Shown here: positions 44,463 to 54,429 of the stretch, piece after piece
How positions within the stretch are numbered: the stretch's first letter is position 1
Layout: every line of letters starts with the position of its first letter
Source of the DNA: Erysipelotrichaceae bacterium
GTDB lineage: Bacteria > Bacillota_I > Bacilli_A > Erysipelotrichales > Erysipelotrichaceae
Direction: 5' to 3'
Assembly: GCA_017473265.1 (NCBI GenBank)
Contig: JAFULQ010000008.1
Location: forward strand, 62,001 to 126,000
DNA: 64,000 nucleotides
The notes under the pieces: model-generated
The model's input: the letters and a program-made list of their open reading frames with translations, nothing else
Databases searched by the model: none
Told to the model about the DNA's origin: nothing
Program-made: the position numbers and the translations under genes

Positions 44463-44882
44463 ATGCCAACAATTAATCAGTTAGTACGTAAGGGACGTGA
44501 AAATAAAGTTTGGAAATCTAAATCACCAGCTTTAAATAGAGGATATAACTCATTAAAACGTCGTCCAACAAATTTAAGTGCACCTCAAAAACGTGGGGTT
44601 TGTACTCGTGTAGGTACAATGACACCTAAGAAACCTAACTCAGCGTTACGTAAATACGCTCGTGTACGTTTAAGTAATAACATGGAAGTTACTGCTTATA
44701 TCCCAGGTATCGGTCATAACTTACAAGAACACAGTGTTGTGTTAATCCGTGGAGGACGTGTTAAGGACTTACCAGGGGTTCGTTATCACATTATTCGTGG
44801 TACATTGGACTGTGCTGGAGTTGCTAACCGTAACCAAAGCCGTTCTTTATATGGTGCTAAGAGACCTAAAAAAGGTAAATAA
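44463..44882 (+). CDS. rpsL: 30S ribosomal protein S12
   Basis: 139 aa from ATG 44463, set by GGAGG 8-9 bases upstream; a longer frame from 44367 lies in the leader. Decoding-centre protein. The streptomycin-related lysines are wild type: [15 protein letters not shown] and [12 protein letters not shown]. Confidence 0.98.
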   Translation: MPTINQLVRKGRENKVWKSKSPALNRGYNSLKRRPTNLSAPQKRGVCTRVGTMTPKKPNSALRKYARVRLSNNMEVTAYIPGIGHNLQEHSVVLIRGGRVKDLPGVRYHIIRGTLDCAGVANRNQSRSLYGAKRPKKGK

Positions 44883-44911
44883 ACCGTTGATTGTGAAAGG
44901 AGGAATTAAAA

Positions 44912-45382
44912 ATGCCTAGAAAAGGACATATTGCAAAAAGAGATGTATTACAAGATCCAATTTATAACTCAAAATTGGTTACTCGTTTAATCAACAAAAT
45001 CATGATCGACGGAAAAAGAGGAGTCGCTCAAACGATTTTGTATAACGCTTTTGAAATCGTAGAAGAAAAAACTGGTAAACCAGCGATGGAAGTATTCGAA
45101 ACAGCATTAGATAACATCATGCCTGTTCTTGAATTAAAAGTTCGTCGTGTAGGTGGAGCTAACTATCAAGTACCAGTTGAAGTTTCTCAAGAAAGACGTT
45201 TAACATTAGGTTTACGTTGGATGGTGAACTATGCTCGCCTTCGTAACGAAAAAACTATGGAAATGCGTTTAGCTAATGAAATTATCGATGCTAGCAATGG
45301 TGTTGGTGGTTCTGTTAAGAAACGCGAAGATACTCACAAAATGGCTGATGCTAACAAAGCATTTGCACATTACCGTTGGTAG
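44912..45382 (+). CDS. rpsG: 30S ribosomal protein S7
   Basis: 156 aa. [20 protein letters not shown] start, [17 protein letters not shown] and the C-terminal [15 protein letters not shown] are typical. S7 organises the 3-prime major domain of 16S rRNA and is the usual feedback repressor of str operons. RBS AAAGGAGG. Confidence 0.98.
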   Translation: MPRKGHIAKRDVLQDPIYNSKLVTRLINKIMIDGKRGVAQTILYNAFEIVEEKTGKPAMEVFETALDNIMPVLELKVRRVGGANYQVPVEVSQERRLTLGLRWMVNYARLRNEKTMEMRLANEIIDASNGVGGSVKKREDTHKMADANKAFAHYRW

Positions 45383-45394
45383 GAGGTTGCTTAC

Positions 45395-47470
45395 ATGGCA
45401 CGTGAATATTCACTTAAGAATACAAGAAATATCGGTATCATGGCGCATATCGATGCTGGTAAGACAACTACTACAGAACGTATTTTGTACTTCACTGGTG
45501 TAAACCACAAAATTGGTGAAACACACGATGGTGCTAGTACAATGGACTGGATGGCGCAAGAAAAAGAACGTGGTATTACTATTACTTCTGCTGCTACAAC
45601 AGCTACTTGGAAAGGTAACCGCGTAAACATTATCGATACACCGGGTCACGTAGACTTCACAGTTGAAGTTGAACGTTCATTACGTGTATTAGATGGTGCT
45701 GTTACAGTATTGGATGCTAAGGCTGGGGTTGAACCTCAAACTGAAACTGTTTGGAGACAAGCTACAACTTATGGAGTTCCACGTGTTGTATTCATTAACA
45801 AAATGGATGCTACTGGTGCTGACTTCTATATGGCTACTGAAACTATCTACAAACGTTTAGGTGCTAAAGCTGCTCCAATTCAATTACCTATCGGTGTTGA
45901 AAACTATTTCGACGGTTTAATCGACTTAGTTGAAAGAAAAGCTTATTCTTTCGCTAAAGATTTAAAATCTAAAGATGAAGAAATCGCTATTCCTGCTGAT
46001 ATGGAGGAAAAAGTTGAACTTTATCGTATGCAATTATTAGAAATGGTTGCTGATTTCGATGAAGACTTAATGATGATGATTCTTGAAGGTGAAGAACCAA
46101 CAGTTGAACAAATTAAGGCTGCAATCCGTAAGGCAACAATTACTGGTGAATTCTTCCCAGTAATGTGTGGTGCTGCATACAAAAACAAAGGTGTAATCTA
46201 CATGTTAGATGCTGTAATCGATTACTTACCTTCTCCATTAGATGTACCTGCTATTAAAGGTGTATTACCAAGTGGTGAAGAAGCTACTCGTGAATCAAGC
46301 GATGAAGCTCCATTTGCTGCTTTAGCATTCAAAGTTATGACTGACCCATATGTAGGTCGTTTAACTTACTTCCGTGTATATTCTGGTATTGCTAAGGCTG
46401 GTTCTTATGTATTAAATGCTACTAAAGACGAAAAAGAACGTTTAGGTCGTATTATGCAAATGCATGCTAACCACCGTCAAGATATCGATGAAGTAAACGC
46501 TGGTGATATCGCTGCTGCTGTTGGTTTAAAATATACAACAACAGGTGACTCATTATGTGATGAAAAACATCCAATTATTCTTGAACAAATGGTATTCCCA
46601 GAACCAGTTATCGAATTATCTTTAGAACCAAAATCTAAAGGTGACCAAGATAAGATGGGCTTAGCATTAAGTAAATTAGCTGAAGAAGACCCAACATTTA
46701 GAACTTATATAAATAAAGAAACAGGACAAACAATCATCGCTGGTATGGGTGAATTACACTTAGACGTAATCGTTGACCGTTTGAAACGTGAATTTAAAGT
46801 AGAAGCTAATGTAGGTGCTCCTGAAGTTGCATACCGTGAAACAATCCGTCAAGCTGCTGATTGTGAAGGTAAATTCGTTCGTCAATCTGGTGGACGTGGT
46901 CAATACGGTCATGTATGGATCAAGTTTGAACCAAATGAAGAAGGTAAAGGATTTGAATTCGTTGATGCAGTTGTTGGTGGAACAGTTCCAAGAGAATACA
47001 TTAAACCAGTTCAAGAAGGTTTAGTTGCTGCATTAGAAAACGGTATTTTAGCTGGTTATCCAGTAATCGACGTTAAAGCAACATTATTCGATGGTTCTTA
47101 CCATGAAGTTGACTCTAACGAAATGGCGTTCAAGGTTGCTGCTTCTATGGCTCTTAAAGAAGCTGCTAAGAAGTGTAAAGCAGTATTACTTGAACCAATT
47201 ATGGACGTTGAAGTTACAGCTCCTGCTGAATATTTAGGTTCTGTAATGGGTGACGTTTCAGGTAGACGTGGACAAATTTCTGACCAAGAAGAACGTCACA
47301 ACGCAATCGTTGTACGTGCTATGGTACCATTATCAGAAATGTTCGGTTACGCTACAGACTTGCGTTCATTTACTCAAGGTCGCGGAAACTACATGATGCA
47401 ATTCCATCATTATGCAGAAGTGCCTAAGAGTATCGCAGAAAAAGTCATCAAGAAGAATTCAAACGACTAA
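45395..47470 (+). CDS. fusA: Elongation factor G
   Basis: 691 aa, five-domain translocation GTPase. G1 [15 protein letters not shown], the G2/switch 1 [13 protein letters not shown]3 DTPGHVDFT and G4 [10 protein letters not shown] are intact, and domain IV carries [13 protein letters not shown]. Normal length, 12 bases after rpsG. Confidence 0.98.
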   Translation: MAREYSLKNTRNIGIMAHIDAGKTTTTERILYFTGVNHKIGETHDGASTMDWMAQEKERGITITSAATTATWKGNRVNIIDTPGHVDFTVEVERSLRVLDGAVTVLDAKAGVEPQTETVWRQATTYGVPRVVFINKMDATGADFYMATETIYKRLGAKAAPIQLPIGVENYFDGLIDLVERKAYSFAKDLKSKDEEIAIPADMEEKVELYRMQLLEMVADFDEDLMMMILEGEEPTVEQIKAAIRKATITGEFFPVMCGAAYKNKGVIYMLDAVIDYLPSPLDVPAIKGVLPSGEEATRESSDEAPFAALAFKVMTDPYVGRLTYFRVYSGIAKAGSYVLNATKDEKERLGRIMQMHANHRQDIDEVNAGDIAAAVGLKYTTTGDSLCDEKHPIILEQMVFPEPVIELSLEPKSKGDQDKMGLALSKLAEEDPTFRTYINKETGQTIIAGMGELHLDVIVDRLKREFKVEANVGAPEVAYRETIRQAADCEGKFVRQSGGRGQYGHVWIKFEPNEEGKGFEFVDAVVGGTVPREYIKPVQEGLVAALENGILAGYPVIDVKATLFDGSYHEVDSNEMAFKVAASMALKEAAKKCKAVLLEPIMDVEVTAPAEYLGSVMGDVSGRRGQISDQEERHNAIVVRAMVPLSEMFGYATDLRSFTQGRGNYMMQFHHYAEVPKSIAEKVIKKNSND

Positions 47471-47478
47471 TTAAGTTG

Positions 47479-47507
47479 TTGCAATCTGATTGAGTTTAGA
47501 CTAAAAT
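47479..47507 (+). promoter_or_regulatory. Internal promoter of tuf
   Basis: TTGCAA (47479-47484), 17-bp spacer, TAAAAT (47502-47507) in the 84-bp gap between fusA and tuf. It would boost EF-Tu above the str operon. Confidence 0.6.
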
Positions 47508-47554
47508 AAAAATGGCTATGAAAAAATTAACTTATATAGGAGGAATTTAAGACA

Positions 47555-48739
47555 ATGGCAAAAGAAAAATTTGACAGATCCAAAACACACGTTAATATTG
47601 GTACTATTGGTCACGTTGACCACGGTAAAACAACATTAACAGCTGCTATCACTAAAGTATTAGCTAAAAAAGGTCAAGCAGCTGCTATGGATTACGGTTC
47701 AATCGATGGTGCTCCAGAAGAAAGAGAACGTGGAATCACTATCAACACAGCTCACGTAGAATATCAAACAGCTACACGTCACTATGCTCACGTAGACTGC
47801 CCAGGTCATGCCGACTACATCAAAAACATGATTACAGGTGCTGCTCAAATGGACGGTGCTATCTTAGTAGTTGCTGCTACTGATGGACCAATGCCACAAA
47901 CACGTGAACATATCTTATTAGGACGCCAAGTAGGTATTCCTAAGATGGTAGTATTCTTGAACAAATGCGACATGGTTGATGATGAAGAATTAATCGACTT
48001 AGTTGAAATGGAAGTTCGTGAATTATTATCTGAATACGGATTCGATGGTGACAACACACCAGTTATCCGTGGTTCTGCATTCTATGCAGGTGAAGGCGAT
48101 CCAAAATGGGAAGCTAAAATTGATGAATTAATGGATGCAGTAGATGAATGGATCCCTGCTCCAGTTCGTGAAGTTGATAAACCATTCTTAATGGCTGTAG
48201 AAGACGTTATGACAATTTCTGGTCGTGGTACAGTTGCTACTGGACGTGTTGAACGTGGTACATTAAAATTAGGTGAAACAGTTGAAATCGTTGGTATCAG
48301 AGAAACTCGTACAACAGTTGTTACTGGATTAGAAATGTTCCGTAAACAATTAGAATTCGCTGAAGCTGGAGATAACATCGGTGCATTATTACGTGGTGTT
48401 AACCGTGATGAAATCCAACGTGGACAATGTTTAGCAAAAGTTGGAAGCGTTAAGCCTCACACAACTTTCAAAGCTCAAGTTTACGTATTATCAAAAGAAG
48501 AAGGTGGACGTCATACTCCTTTCGTATCTAACTACCGTCCTCAATTCTACTTACGTACAACAGACGTAACTGGTGTTATTAACTTACCAGAAGGTGTTGA
48601 AATGGTTATGCCAGGTGACAACATCGAAATGACAGTTAAATTAATCCACCCAATCGCTGTAGAACAAGGTACACAATTCTCTATCCGTGAAGGTGGCCGT
48701 ACAGTTGGTGCTGGTAACATCACAGAAATCATTGAATAA
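47555..48739 (+). CDS. tuf: Elongation factor Tu
   Basis: 394 aa. G1 [11 protein letters not shown], switch [17 protein letters not shown]3 DCPGHADY, G4 NKCDMVDD, and domains II/III complete. RBS AGGAGG. Codon use is strongly biased, as in highly expressed genes. Confidence 0.99.
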   Translation: MAKEKFDRSKTHVNIGTIGHVDHGKTTLTAAITKVLAKKGQAAAMDYGSIDGAPEERERGITINTAHVEYQTATRHYAHVDCPGHADYIKNMITGAAQMDGAILVVAATDGPMPQTREHILLGRQVGIPKMVVFLNKCDMVDDEELIDLVEMEVRELLSEYGFDGDNTPVIRGSAFYAGEGDPKWEAKIDELMDAVDEWIPAPVREVDKPFLMAVEDVMTISGRGTVATGRVERGTLKLGETVEIVGIRETRTTVVTGLEMFRKQLEFAEAGDNIGALLRGVNRDEIQRGQCLAKVGSVKPHTTFKAQVYVLSKEEGGRHTPFVSNYRPQFYLRTTDVTGVINLPEGVEMVMPGDNIEMTVKLIHPIAVEQGTQFSIREGGRTVGAGNITEIIE

Positions 48740-48759
48740 TATTTCTTAAATGTTAATTT

Positions 48760-48790
48760 AAAGCTACTCTTATGAGTAGCTTTTTTCTTT
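48760..48790 (+). terminator. Terminator of tuf
   Basis: AAAGCTACTC TTAT GAGTAGCTTT, 10-bp perfect stem, then TTTTTTCTTTT. Confidence 0.93.
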
Positions 48791-48842
48791 TCCTTGAGAT
48801 TTATGATTACCCATTATATAATTTCTATGGTATTTGTTACAA

Positions 48843-48948
48843 TTACTATTGAATGGAGAAAACGGTATCAATAGTAAAATGGTTGAAGTTAAGATATAAA
48901 ATTGATATGATAACTATCGGCTCTTTTTAACGATAAAAGAGTAGTTGG
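48843..48948 (+). other. Non-coding stretch with two inverted repeats before the HAD gene
   Basis: No gene is seen from 48791 to 48982. Within it TTACTATTGA and its exact complement TCAATAGTAA (48843-48877) flank a 15-nt loop, and AACTA..CTCTTTT / AAAAGAG-TAGTT (48912-48946) makes a second stem. A GGTATAAAAT box (48947-48956) follows. These could be a structured RNA, an operator pair, or remnants; no known riboswitch is recognised. Confidence 0.45.
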
Positions 48949-48982
48949 TATAAAATAGAAAAGATGTAGTGGAGGTGATTTC

Positions 48983-49615
48983 ATGACAATAAAAGTAGTT
49001 TTATTTGATTTAGACAATACACTAATTGATCGTCAAAAAATGTTTAGACAAATGTTGATGAATAAAATTGGTGAATATCATAATGGAAATGTAGAAGAAA
49101 TTGTTGATGAAATTATTGATTGGGACAATAAAGGAAATCAAAATCGATTAGAAGTATTTAAAAAATACGTTGATAAATATCAACCGAATGTTAGTGCAGA
49201 TGAATTGAATGCTTATTGGGATGATAATAGTGGTAAATTTGTTTGCATTTATGAAGATGCTCATGAAACACTTTCCTATTTAAAAGATAAATATCGTTTA
49301 GGAATTGTTAGTAATGGTAATTCTGTGAGTCAAAGAAGAAAAGTGAATCAATTACCATTTTTAGATTTATTTGAATTTACCATTATTTCTGGTGAATTTG
49401 GTATTAATAAACCAGATGTAAGAATTTTTGATCACGTGGCTAAAGAAATGGGAGTTAAAAACAATGAATGTGCATTTGTTGGAGATAATTTCCGTTGTGA
49501 CATTGAAGGTGCTACAAACGCAGGAATGTTACCAATATGGAGATGTTCAAAAGAACAATTTGATAATCGATATATTTGTATTGAAGAATTAAGTGAACTT
49601 AAAAAATATTTGTAA
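48983..49615 (+). CDS. HAD-superfamily hydrolase (subfamily IA-like)
   Basis: 210 aa. LFDLDNTLIDRQ (nucleophile and acid Asp, with Asn where Gly is commonest, as in many HAD-IA proteins), IVSNGNS (motif II), INKPDVRIF (Lys) and FVGDNFRCDIEGATNAG (motif IV). Helical cap between residues 18 and 90. Substrate unknown; nucleotidase or phosphoglycolate-like activity is possible. RBS GGAGGTGA. It begins 15 bases before the FemAB gene, probably co-transcribed. Confidence 0.88.
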   Translation: MTIKVVLFDLDNTLIDRQKMFRQMLMNKIGEYHNGNVEEIVDEIIDWDNKGNQNRLEVFKKYVDKYQPNVSADELNAYWDDNSGKFVCIYEDAHETLSYLKDKYRLGIVSNGNSVSQRRKVNQLPFLDLFEFTIISGEFGINKPDVRIFDHVAKEMGVKNNECAFVGDNFRCDIEGATNAGMLPIWRCSKEQFDNRYICIEELSELKKYL

Positions 49616-49629
49616 GAAGAGGTTTAAGT

Positions 49630-50928
49630 ATGGCAATAAGAGAATTAACAAAATTAGAGTTTGATGCATTTGCGTCTAAACATGAACAAGCGAATTTCCA
49701 CCAAACTACCAATTGGGGTGAATTAAAAAAGTTAACTGGATGGGTTCCTCATTTATTAGGATATTATAAAGAAGATGCTTTAGTAGCCGGTGGATTGTTT
49801 CTTTCTAAAAGTACACCATTAGGAAAAGATGTATTTTACTCTCCTAGAGGTTTCTTGATTGATTATCAAAACCGTGAATTGGTTGAAGAGTTTGTAGCGG
49901 AACTAAAGAAATATTTACGTGCAAACAATTGTATGTATTTAAAAATAGATCCATATGTAATTTGTCAACAACGTGATTTAGATGGAAAAGTTGTTGAAGG
50001 TGGCATTGATAATCGTCCAGTTGTTGAACATTTAAAATCATTAGGATTTGAGCATGGTGGATATAATCTTCATTATGAAACATTACAACCTAGATGGATG
50101 TTCACAACACCTACATTAGGTAAAACAGAAGAAGATTTATTTAAACAAATGGAACCTAAAACAAGACAATTATTAAGAAAAAATATGCGTTTAGGTTTGA
50201 AATGTCGTGAAATTGAATATGATGAAATTGCGAAATTCCAACAAATTATGGCAAAAACTGGTGACCGTAGAGAATTCTTTACTAGACCAGTGGAATACTA
50301 TCAACAAATGTGGAATTGTATGCATGATGATGGTATGTTCAAAATCTTATTTGTAGAATTAAATACAACAGAATTGCATGATGCTTATGCAAAAGAATTA
50401 GCACAATTTGAAAAAGAATATCAAGAACGTATTGATAAGCGTGCTAAAACTAAAAATGTAAATGAAGCGAAGTTCCAAGCAAAACAACAAGAAACGCAAA
50501 ATCAGATTGATCGTTGTAAGAATAAATTGGTTGAATGTGATAAATTAAAAGAACAATATGGAGAAGTTATTACTATGGGTGGTATTTGTTTCTTAATCTA
50601 TGGTAATGAAGTATTATCTTTAAATGGTGGTACATTCGAAGAATTTATGAACTTCCAATCTGCGTATACATTACACTATGAAATGGTAAAATATGCAGCT
50701 GATCATGGATATCAAAGATATAACTTCTATGGTATTACTGGTGATTTTGAAAATAAAGATTCTCAATATGGATTGTATGTATTCAAAAGAGGATTTGGTG
50801 GCGAAGTTGGTGAATTGATTGGGGAATTTGACTTAGTAGTTAGTCCATTCACTTATAAGATGTTCAACTTAGCTTATGCAGTATACCAAAAGATGAAAAA
50901 GATTAAACATAAATTATTAGGAAACTAA
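49630..50928 (+). CDS. FemAB/MurM-type peptidoglycan aminoacyltransferase
   Basis: 432 aa. Two GNAT-like domains: TTNWGELKKLTGWVPHLLGYY and VFYSPRGFLIDY in the first, MGGICFLIYGNEVLSLNGGTFEEF and YNFYGITGDFENKDSQYGLYVFKRGFGGE (about 372-398) in the second. A Lys/Glu-rich antiparallel coiled coil at about 245-315 is the tRNA-contacting arm of FemX/FemA/MurM. These enzymes add amino acids from aminoacyl-tRNA to the peptidoglycan stem lysine to form cross-bridges. Which residue is added cannot be told. Confidence 0.92.
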   Translation: MAIRELTKLEFDAFASKHEQANFHQTTNWGELKKLTGWVPHLLGYYKEDALVAGGLFLSKSTPLGKDVFYSPRGFLIDYQNRELVEEFVAELKKYLRANNCMYLKIDPYVICQQRDLDGKVVEGGIDNRPVVEHLKSLGFEHGGYNLHYETLQPRWMFTTPTLGKTEEDLFKQMEPKTRQLLRKNMRLGLKCREIEYDEIAKFQQIMAKTGDRREFFTRPVEYYQQMWNCMHDDGMFKILFVELNTTELHDAYAKELAQFEKEYQERIDKRAKTKNVNEAKFQAKQQETQNQIDRCKNKLVECDKLKEQYGEVITMGGICFLIYGNEVLSLNGGTFEEFMNFQSAYTLHYEMVKYAADHGYQRYNFYGITGDFENKDSQYGLYVFKRGFGGEVGELIGEFDLVVSPFTYKMFNLAYAVYQKMKKIKHKLLGN

Positions 50929-50949
50929 GAAGCGAAAGCTTCTTTTTTT
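50929..50949 (+). terminator. Terminator after the first FemAB gene
   Basis: GAAGC GAAA GCTTC then seven T. Confidence 0.85.
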
Positions 50950-50993
50950 CATATTTATCCAATATTTGTTAATACTAGTACTAGGTGATGAAG

Positions 50994-52154
50994 ATGAAAA
51001 TCGAAACAGTTTCAGAGTTGGAATATAAACAGTTGGAAAAGGAAAATGTTTATGGTAATTTTCAGCAAACAGTAGCATGGGCGAAGGTAAAAGCTAGTAC
51101 AGGGTGGAAATCACATTACTTTGCGTGTAGAGATGTTGATAATACCTATACTTGGCTTGTTTTAGAAAAAACATATTTGAAAGTATTTAAAGTTTTCTAT
51201 AGTCAAAAGGGTTTAGCTATAGATTATGAAAAAGAAGATGTAGTTAGAGAAGTGTATTCCTACATGAAAAAATGGATAAGAGAACAAAAAGGAACTATGT
51301 TAATTATTGATCCTAATATTACTATAGAACCAAATGTATTTAAACAAATAGGGATTGTACCAATATCACAAATAGTTCCTAATGCAAAAGATGTTGGTGT
51401 AAATTGTTGTTATGTGAAAGAATTGAATAGTAATTATGAAGATGCATATAAGGGGTTTAGTAAACGAAATAAAGGGTCTATTAAAAAGAGTAAACGATAT
51501 GTATGGGAAGTTAAGATTTTAGAAAGAAATGAAATAGAACGATTTTATGAAATACTACAACATACAGCTGACAGAAGTCTGTTTGCAATACGTTCTATAG
51601 AATATTTTAGAAAAATATATGATGTTTTTAAAGAAAAGGTACTATTTATGGTATTAATAATAGATGTAGAGAAGAGCATTGAACAGTTAAAAATGAGTAT
51701 AAAGAATCATACAGAAAAACTGAGTTATATAAAAAGTGAGAATAAGAGAATTGAGATAATTAACCAGATAAAACAGTGTGAGAAAGAAATAGAACGTTTG
51801 AGTGCGATGGATTGTTATGTGGATGTTTGTTCGGCAATGTATATATTAGATAAGCCTAAAGAGCTTGTACACGTTTTTGGAGGAAATATAAAAGAATATA
51901 TGGATTTCGAAGGACAATTCTATTTGCATGATTATATGATGCGATATGCGGCAAATGAGGGGTATACAACATATAATTTCTATGGATGTGAAAATAATGG
52001 GGTATTTTTAGAAAAAATTGCATATATGAAAGAAGGATTTTGTGGAAAGTATGTAAAAACCATAGGAGACTATTTGTTGGTGAATTTTAAATGGAAAACT
52101 AAATGGTTCTATAGATGTCGTTCTATTTATCTATGGATTAATAAATATATATAG
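50994..52154 (+). CDS. Divergent FemAB-type aminoacyltransferase
   Basis: 386 aa from ATG 50994 (AGGTGATG upstream). Same architecture as its neighbour: NFQQTVAWAKVKASTGWKSHYF, FYSQKGLAIDY, a shorter coiled coil about 225-275, and YNFYGCENNGVFLEKIAYMKEGFCGKY near the end. Identity to the upstream copy is limited. Codon use differs from neighbours: many ATA isoleucines (for example 51334-51372) and AT-rich third positions, a sign of different ancestry or lower expression. It probably adds a second residue to the cross-bridge, as FemB follows FemA. Confidence 0.88.
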   Translation: MKIETVSELEYKQLEKENVYGNFQQTVAWAKVKASTGWKSHYFACRDVDNTYTWLVLEKTYLKVFKVFYSQKGLAIDYEKEDVVREVYSYMKKWIREQKGTMLIIDPNITIEPNVFKQIGIVPISQIVPNAKDVGVNCCYVKELNSNYEDAYKGFSKRNKGSIKKSKRYVWEVKILERNEIERFYEILQHTADRSLFAIRSIEYFRKIYDVFKEKVLFMVLIIDVEKSIEQLKMSIKNHTEKLSYIKSENKRIEIINQIKQCEKEIERLSAMDCYVDVCSAMYILDKPKELVHVFGGNIKEYMDFEGQFYLHDYMMRYAANEGYTTYNFYGCENNGVFLEKIAYMKEGFCGKYVKTIGDYLLVNFKWKTKWFYRCRSIYLWINKYI

Positions 52155-52162
52155 TATAAGAA

Positions 52163-52187
52163 AAGCCTTTATTTATAAGGTTTTTTT
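52163..52187 (+). terminator. Terminator after the second FemAB gene
   Basis: AA-G-CCTT / AAGG-TT stem with a short AT loop, then TTTTTTT. The stem is weak. Confidence 0.6.
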
Positions 52188-52258
52188 ATTATGTAAAATG
52201 GGAAATAAGCATATGAAAAAAAGTTATAAAAAAATATTAAAAAAAGTTAAAAAAGTGC

Positions 52259-52287
52259 TTGCATTACTAGTGGCTTTTTGATATATT
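52259..52287 (+). promoter_or_regulatory. Promoter of the S10-spc operon
   Basis: TTGCAT (52259-52264), 17-bp spacer, TATATT (52282-52287). The upstream 52215-52255 is almost only A and T in short A-tracts, a probable UP element. Confidence 0.75.
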
Positions 52288-52293
52288 ATTTTA

Positions 52294-52397
52294 GCGACCG
52301 TATGGACGTGCGAGGTTGCTGACCCACCGACAACCGTTGTCATGGCAGTGGCAGTCAGGTAATTCGCATCGAGCGGTGTCTATCATGGATGTAGACA
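52294..52397 (+). promoter_or_regulatory. Structured leader RNA of the S10 operon
   Basis: Markedly GC-richer than its surroundings. Nested pairings can be traced: ACCG 52297-52300 with CGGT 52374-52377; TGCGA 52309-52313 with TCGCA 52364-52368; TGAC-CCAC 52320-52327 with GTGG-ca-GTCA 52348-52357; apical GACAA CCG TTGTC 52329-52341; then TGTCTA / TAGACA 52377-52397 just before the RBS (it shares a base with the outer helix, so the two may compete). A likely autogenous control site for L4 or another S10-operon protein. Confidence 0.7.
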
Positions 52398-52419
52398 AGT
52401 GTAAAAAAGGAGGATTTCC

Positions 52420-52737
52420 ATGGCAAAAGCAAAGAACAGTGTACGCATTCGTTTGAAAGCGTATGAGCACAGAAGCTTAGATGCAGCTAGCGAAAAAATC
52501 GTTAAAGCAGCTCAAGATCACGGTGCTAAGAAAGTAGTTGGACCTGTACCACTTCCAACTGAAAGAGAAGTAATTACTATTTTACGTGCGGTACATAAGT
52601 ATAAAGATTCTCGTGAACAATTCGAGATCAGAACTCATAAGAGATTAATCGAGATCGTTAGCCCTACAGCAGAAACAATCGACGCATTAAGTCGTTTGGA
52701 ATTGCCAAGCGGTGTTGACATCGAGATTAAGTTATAG
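52420..52737 (+). CDS. rpsJ: 30S ribosomal protein S10
   Basis: 105 aa. [21 protein letters not shown] and [11 protein letters not shown] are typical; it is also NusE, the antitermination partner of NusB. RBS AAAGGAGG. First gene of the S10 operon. Confidence 0.98.
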   Translation: MAKAKNSVRIRLKAYEHRSLDAASEKIVKAAQDHGAKKVVGPVPLPTEREVITILRAVHKYKDSREQFEIRTHKRLIEIVSPTAETIDALSRLELPSGVDIEIKL

Positions 52738-52754
52738 GCAATGGAGGTGACATC

Positions 52755-53447
52755 ATGAAAGGTATTTTAGGACGTAAACTTGGCATGACTCAAGTCTTCA
52801 CAACAGATGGTGAATTAATTCCTGTAACAGTTGTTGAAGCAACACCAAACATTGTGTTACAAAAGAAAACTATTGAAAAAGATGGCTATGAAGCTGTTCA
52901 ATTAGGTTTCGAAGATGTTAAAGAATCAAGAGCAACAAAACCTGCTGTTGGTCATGCTAAAAAAGCAGAAACTGCTCCAAAACGTTTCATTCGTGAAATT
53001 CGTGGAGCTGAAATGATGAACTTAGAAGTAGGTTCAGAAGTTAAGGTTGATTTATTTGCGGCTGGAGACATGGTTGATGTTTCTGGTGTTTCTAAAGGTA
53101 AAGGGTACATGGGTACAATTTACAGAAACAATGCAACAATGGGACCTAAGAGCCATGGGGGATCTAAAAACATTAGACACATTGGTTCATTAGCTACAGG
53201 TGGTATTACATCTAGAGCTGGTAAGATTACTAAGGGAACAGCTATGGCTGGTCATGAAGGTGCGTTAAACGTTACTACTCAAAACTTAGAAATCGTTAAA
53301 GTGGATGTTGAAGGTAACTACTTATTAATTAAAGGTAATGTACCTGGTCCAAAGAAAGGCTTAGTTGTTGTTAAAACAACAGTTAAACCTGTTAAAGCTG
53401 TATCAGCTAAAGAGCTGGTAAGCTTAGAAGCGAAAGAGGAGGAATAG
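52755..53447 (+). CDS. rplC: 50S ribosomal protein L3
   Basis: 230 aa. Begins [31 protein letters not shown] and the long extension towards the peptidyl-transferase centre are intact. An Ala/Glu-rich tail adds about 15 residues beyond the core. Confidence 0.98.
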   Translation: MKGILGRKLGMTQVFTTDGELIPVTVVEATPNIVLQKKTIEKDGYEAVQLGFEDVKESRATKPAVGHAKKAETAPKRFIREIRGAEMMNLEVGSEVKVDLFAAGDMVDVSGVSKGKGYMGTIYRNNATMGPKSHGGSKNIRHIGSLATGGITSRAGKITKGTAMAGHEGALNVTTQNLEIVKVDVEGNYLLIKGNVPGPKKGLVVVKTTVKPVKAVSAKELVSLEAKEEE

Positions 53448-53450
53448 TAC

Positions 53451-54080
53451 ATGCCTACAGTAAAAGTGATTAATAAAGCTGGTGCTGAAGTAAAAGAAAT
53501 TACTTTATGTGATGCTGTATTCGGTATCGAACCAAATCAACAAGCTATGTTTGATGCATTAGTAATGCAACAAGCTTCATTACGTCAAGGTACACATGAT
53601 ACTAAAGGACGTACAGAAGTTAGCGGTGGTGGTAAAAAACCATTCCGTCAAAAAGGTACTGGTAGAGCTCGTCAAGGTTCTACACGTGCTCCACAATGGA
53701 GAGGTGGGGGAACAGTATTTGGTCCTACACCAAGAAAATATGGTTATACAATCAACCGTAAAGTTCGTCGTTTAGCTTTAAGATCATTATTATCTCAAAA
53801 AGTTATCGACAGTGCATTCAAAGCTATGGATGATATGAGTTTTGCAGCTCCAAAAACAAAAGATTTTGTTGCTATGATGGAAGCTTGCAAATTAGATTCA
53901 AAAACATTATTCGTTGTTGATGCTGCTGAAAATTGGGACAATGCATTCTTGTCTTGCCGCAATATTCCTAATGCATTAATGACAACTGTTGAAGGAATGA
54001 ACGCTCTTGACTTAGCGAACGCTGATGTAGTAGTTGCTACTGAAGCTGCTATCAAGACAATTGAGGAGGTATTAGCGTAA
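53451..54080 (+). CDS. rplD: 50S ribosomal protein L4
   Basis: 209 aa. KKPFRQKGTGRARQGSTRAPQW is the exit-tunnel loop region (macrolide contact). In many bacteria L4 is also the S10-operon repressor. The start is 3 bases after the rplC stop; its last base overlaps the rplW start. Confidence 0.98.
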   Translation: MPTVKVINKAGAEVKEITLCDAVFGIEPNQQAMFDALVMQQASLRQGTHDTKGRTEVSGGGKKPFRQKGTGRARQGSTRAPQWRGGGTVFGPTPRKYGYTINRKVRRLALRSLLSQKVIDSAFKAMDDMSFAAPKTKDFVAMMEACKLDSKTLFVVDAAENWDNAFLSCRNIPNALMTTVEGMNALDLANADVVVATEAAIKTIEEVLA

Positions 54081-54364
54081 TGTCAAAAGCTAGAGATATT
54101 ATTGTTAAACCAATTATCACTGAAAAGACAATGGCTCTTCAAAGTGTTAATAACTGTGTAACTTTCGAAGTTGCAAAGGGTGCTAATAAAACTGAAATCC
54201 GTCAAGCAATTGAAGAAATCTTCAATGTAAAAGTTGAACGTGTTAACGTAGTAAACACTCCAAAGAAAACTAAGAGAATGGGTCGCTACGTTGGAACAGT
54301 TGGCGGAAAGAAAAAAGCTATCGTTAAGTTAGCTGAAGGTCATACAATTAATTTGTTTGACTAA
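54080..54364 (+). CDS. rplW: 50S ribosomal protein L23
   Basis: 94 aa. DIIVKPIITEKTM start and KVERVNVVNTPKKTKRMGRYVG. Docking site for trigger factor and SRP at the tunnel exit. Overlaps rplD by one base (TAATG). Confidence 0.97.
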   Translation: MSKARDIIVKPIITEKTMALQSVNNCVTFEVAKGANKTEIRQAIEEIFNVKVERVNVVNTPKKTKRMGRYVGTVGGKKKAIVKLAEGHTINLFD

Positions 54365-54375
54365 TTAAATATTGA

Positions 54376-54405
54376 TATCGGGAGAAACTACGCGATTCCC
54401 GGATA
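54376..54405 (+). other. Hairpin between rplW and rplB
   Basis: TATC-GGGA / TCCC-G-GATA (one bulge) in the 65-bp gap before rplB, the longest gap in this operon. No U-run, so it could be an RNA processing or protein-binding site. Confidence 0.4.
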
Positions 54406-54429
54406 AAATGCGTATGGAGGAAATTTAAA

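Noticed and set aside
48655-48720. Ser in EF-Tu FSIREGG at the position of E. coli Ala375, a kirromycin-resistance site
   Set aside because: As I recall, Bacillus EF-Tu also has Ser there, so it is a normal Gram-positive state.
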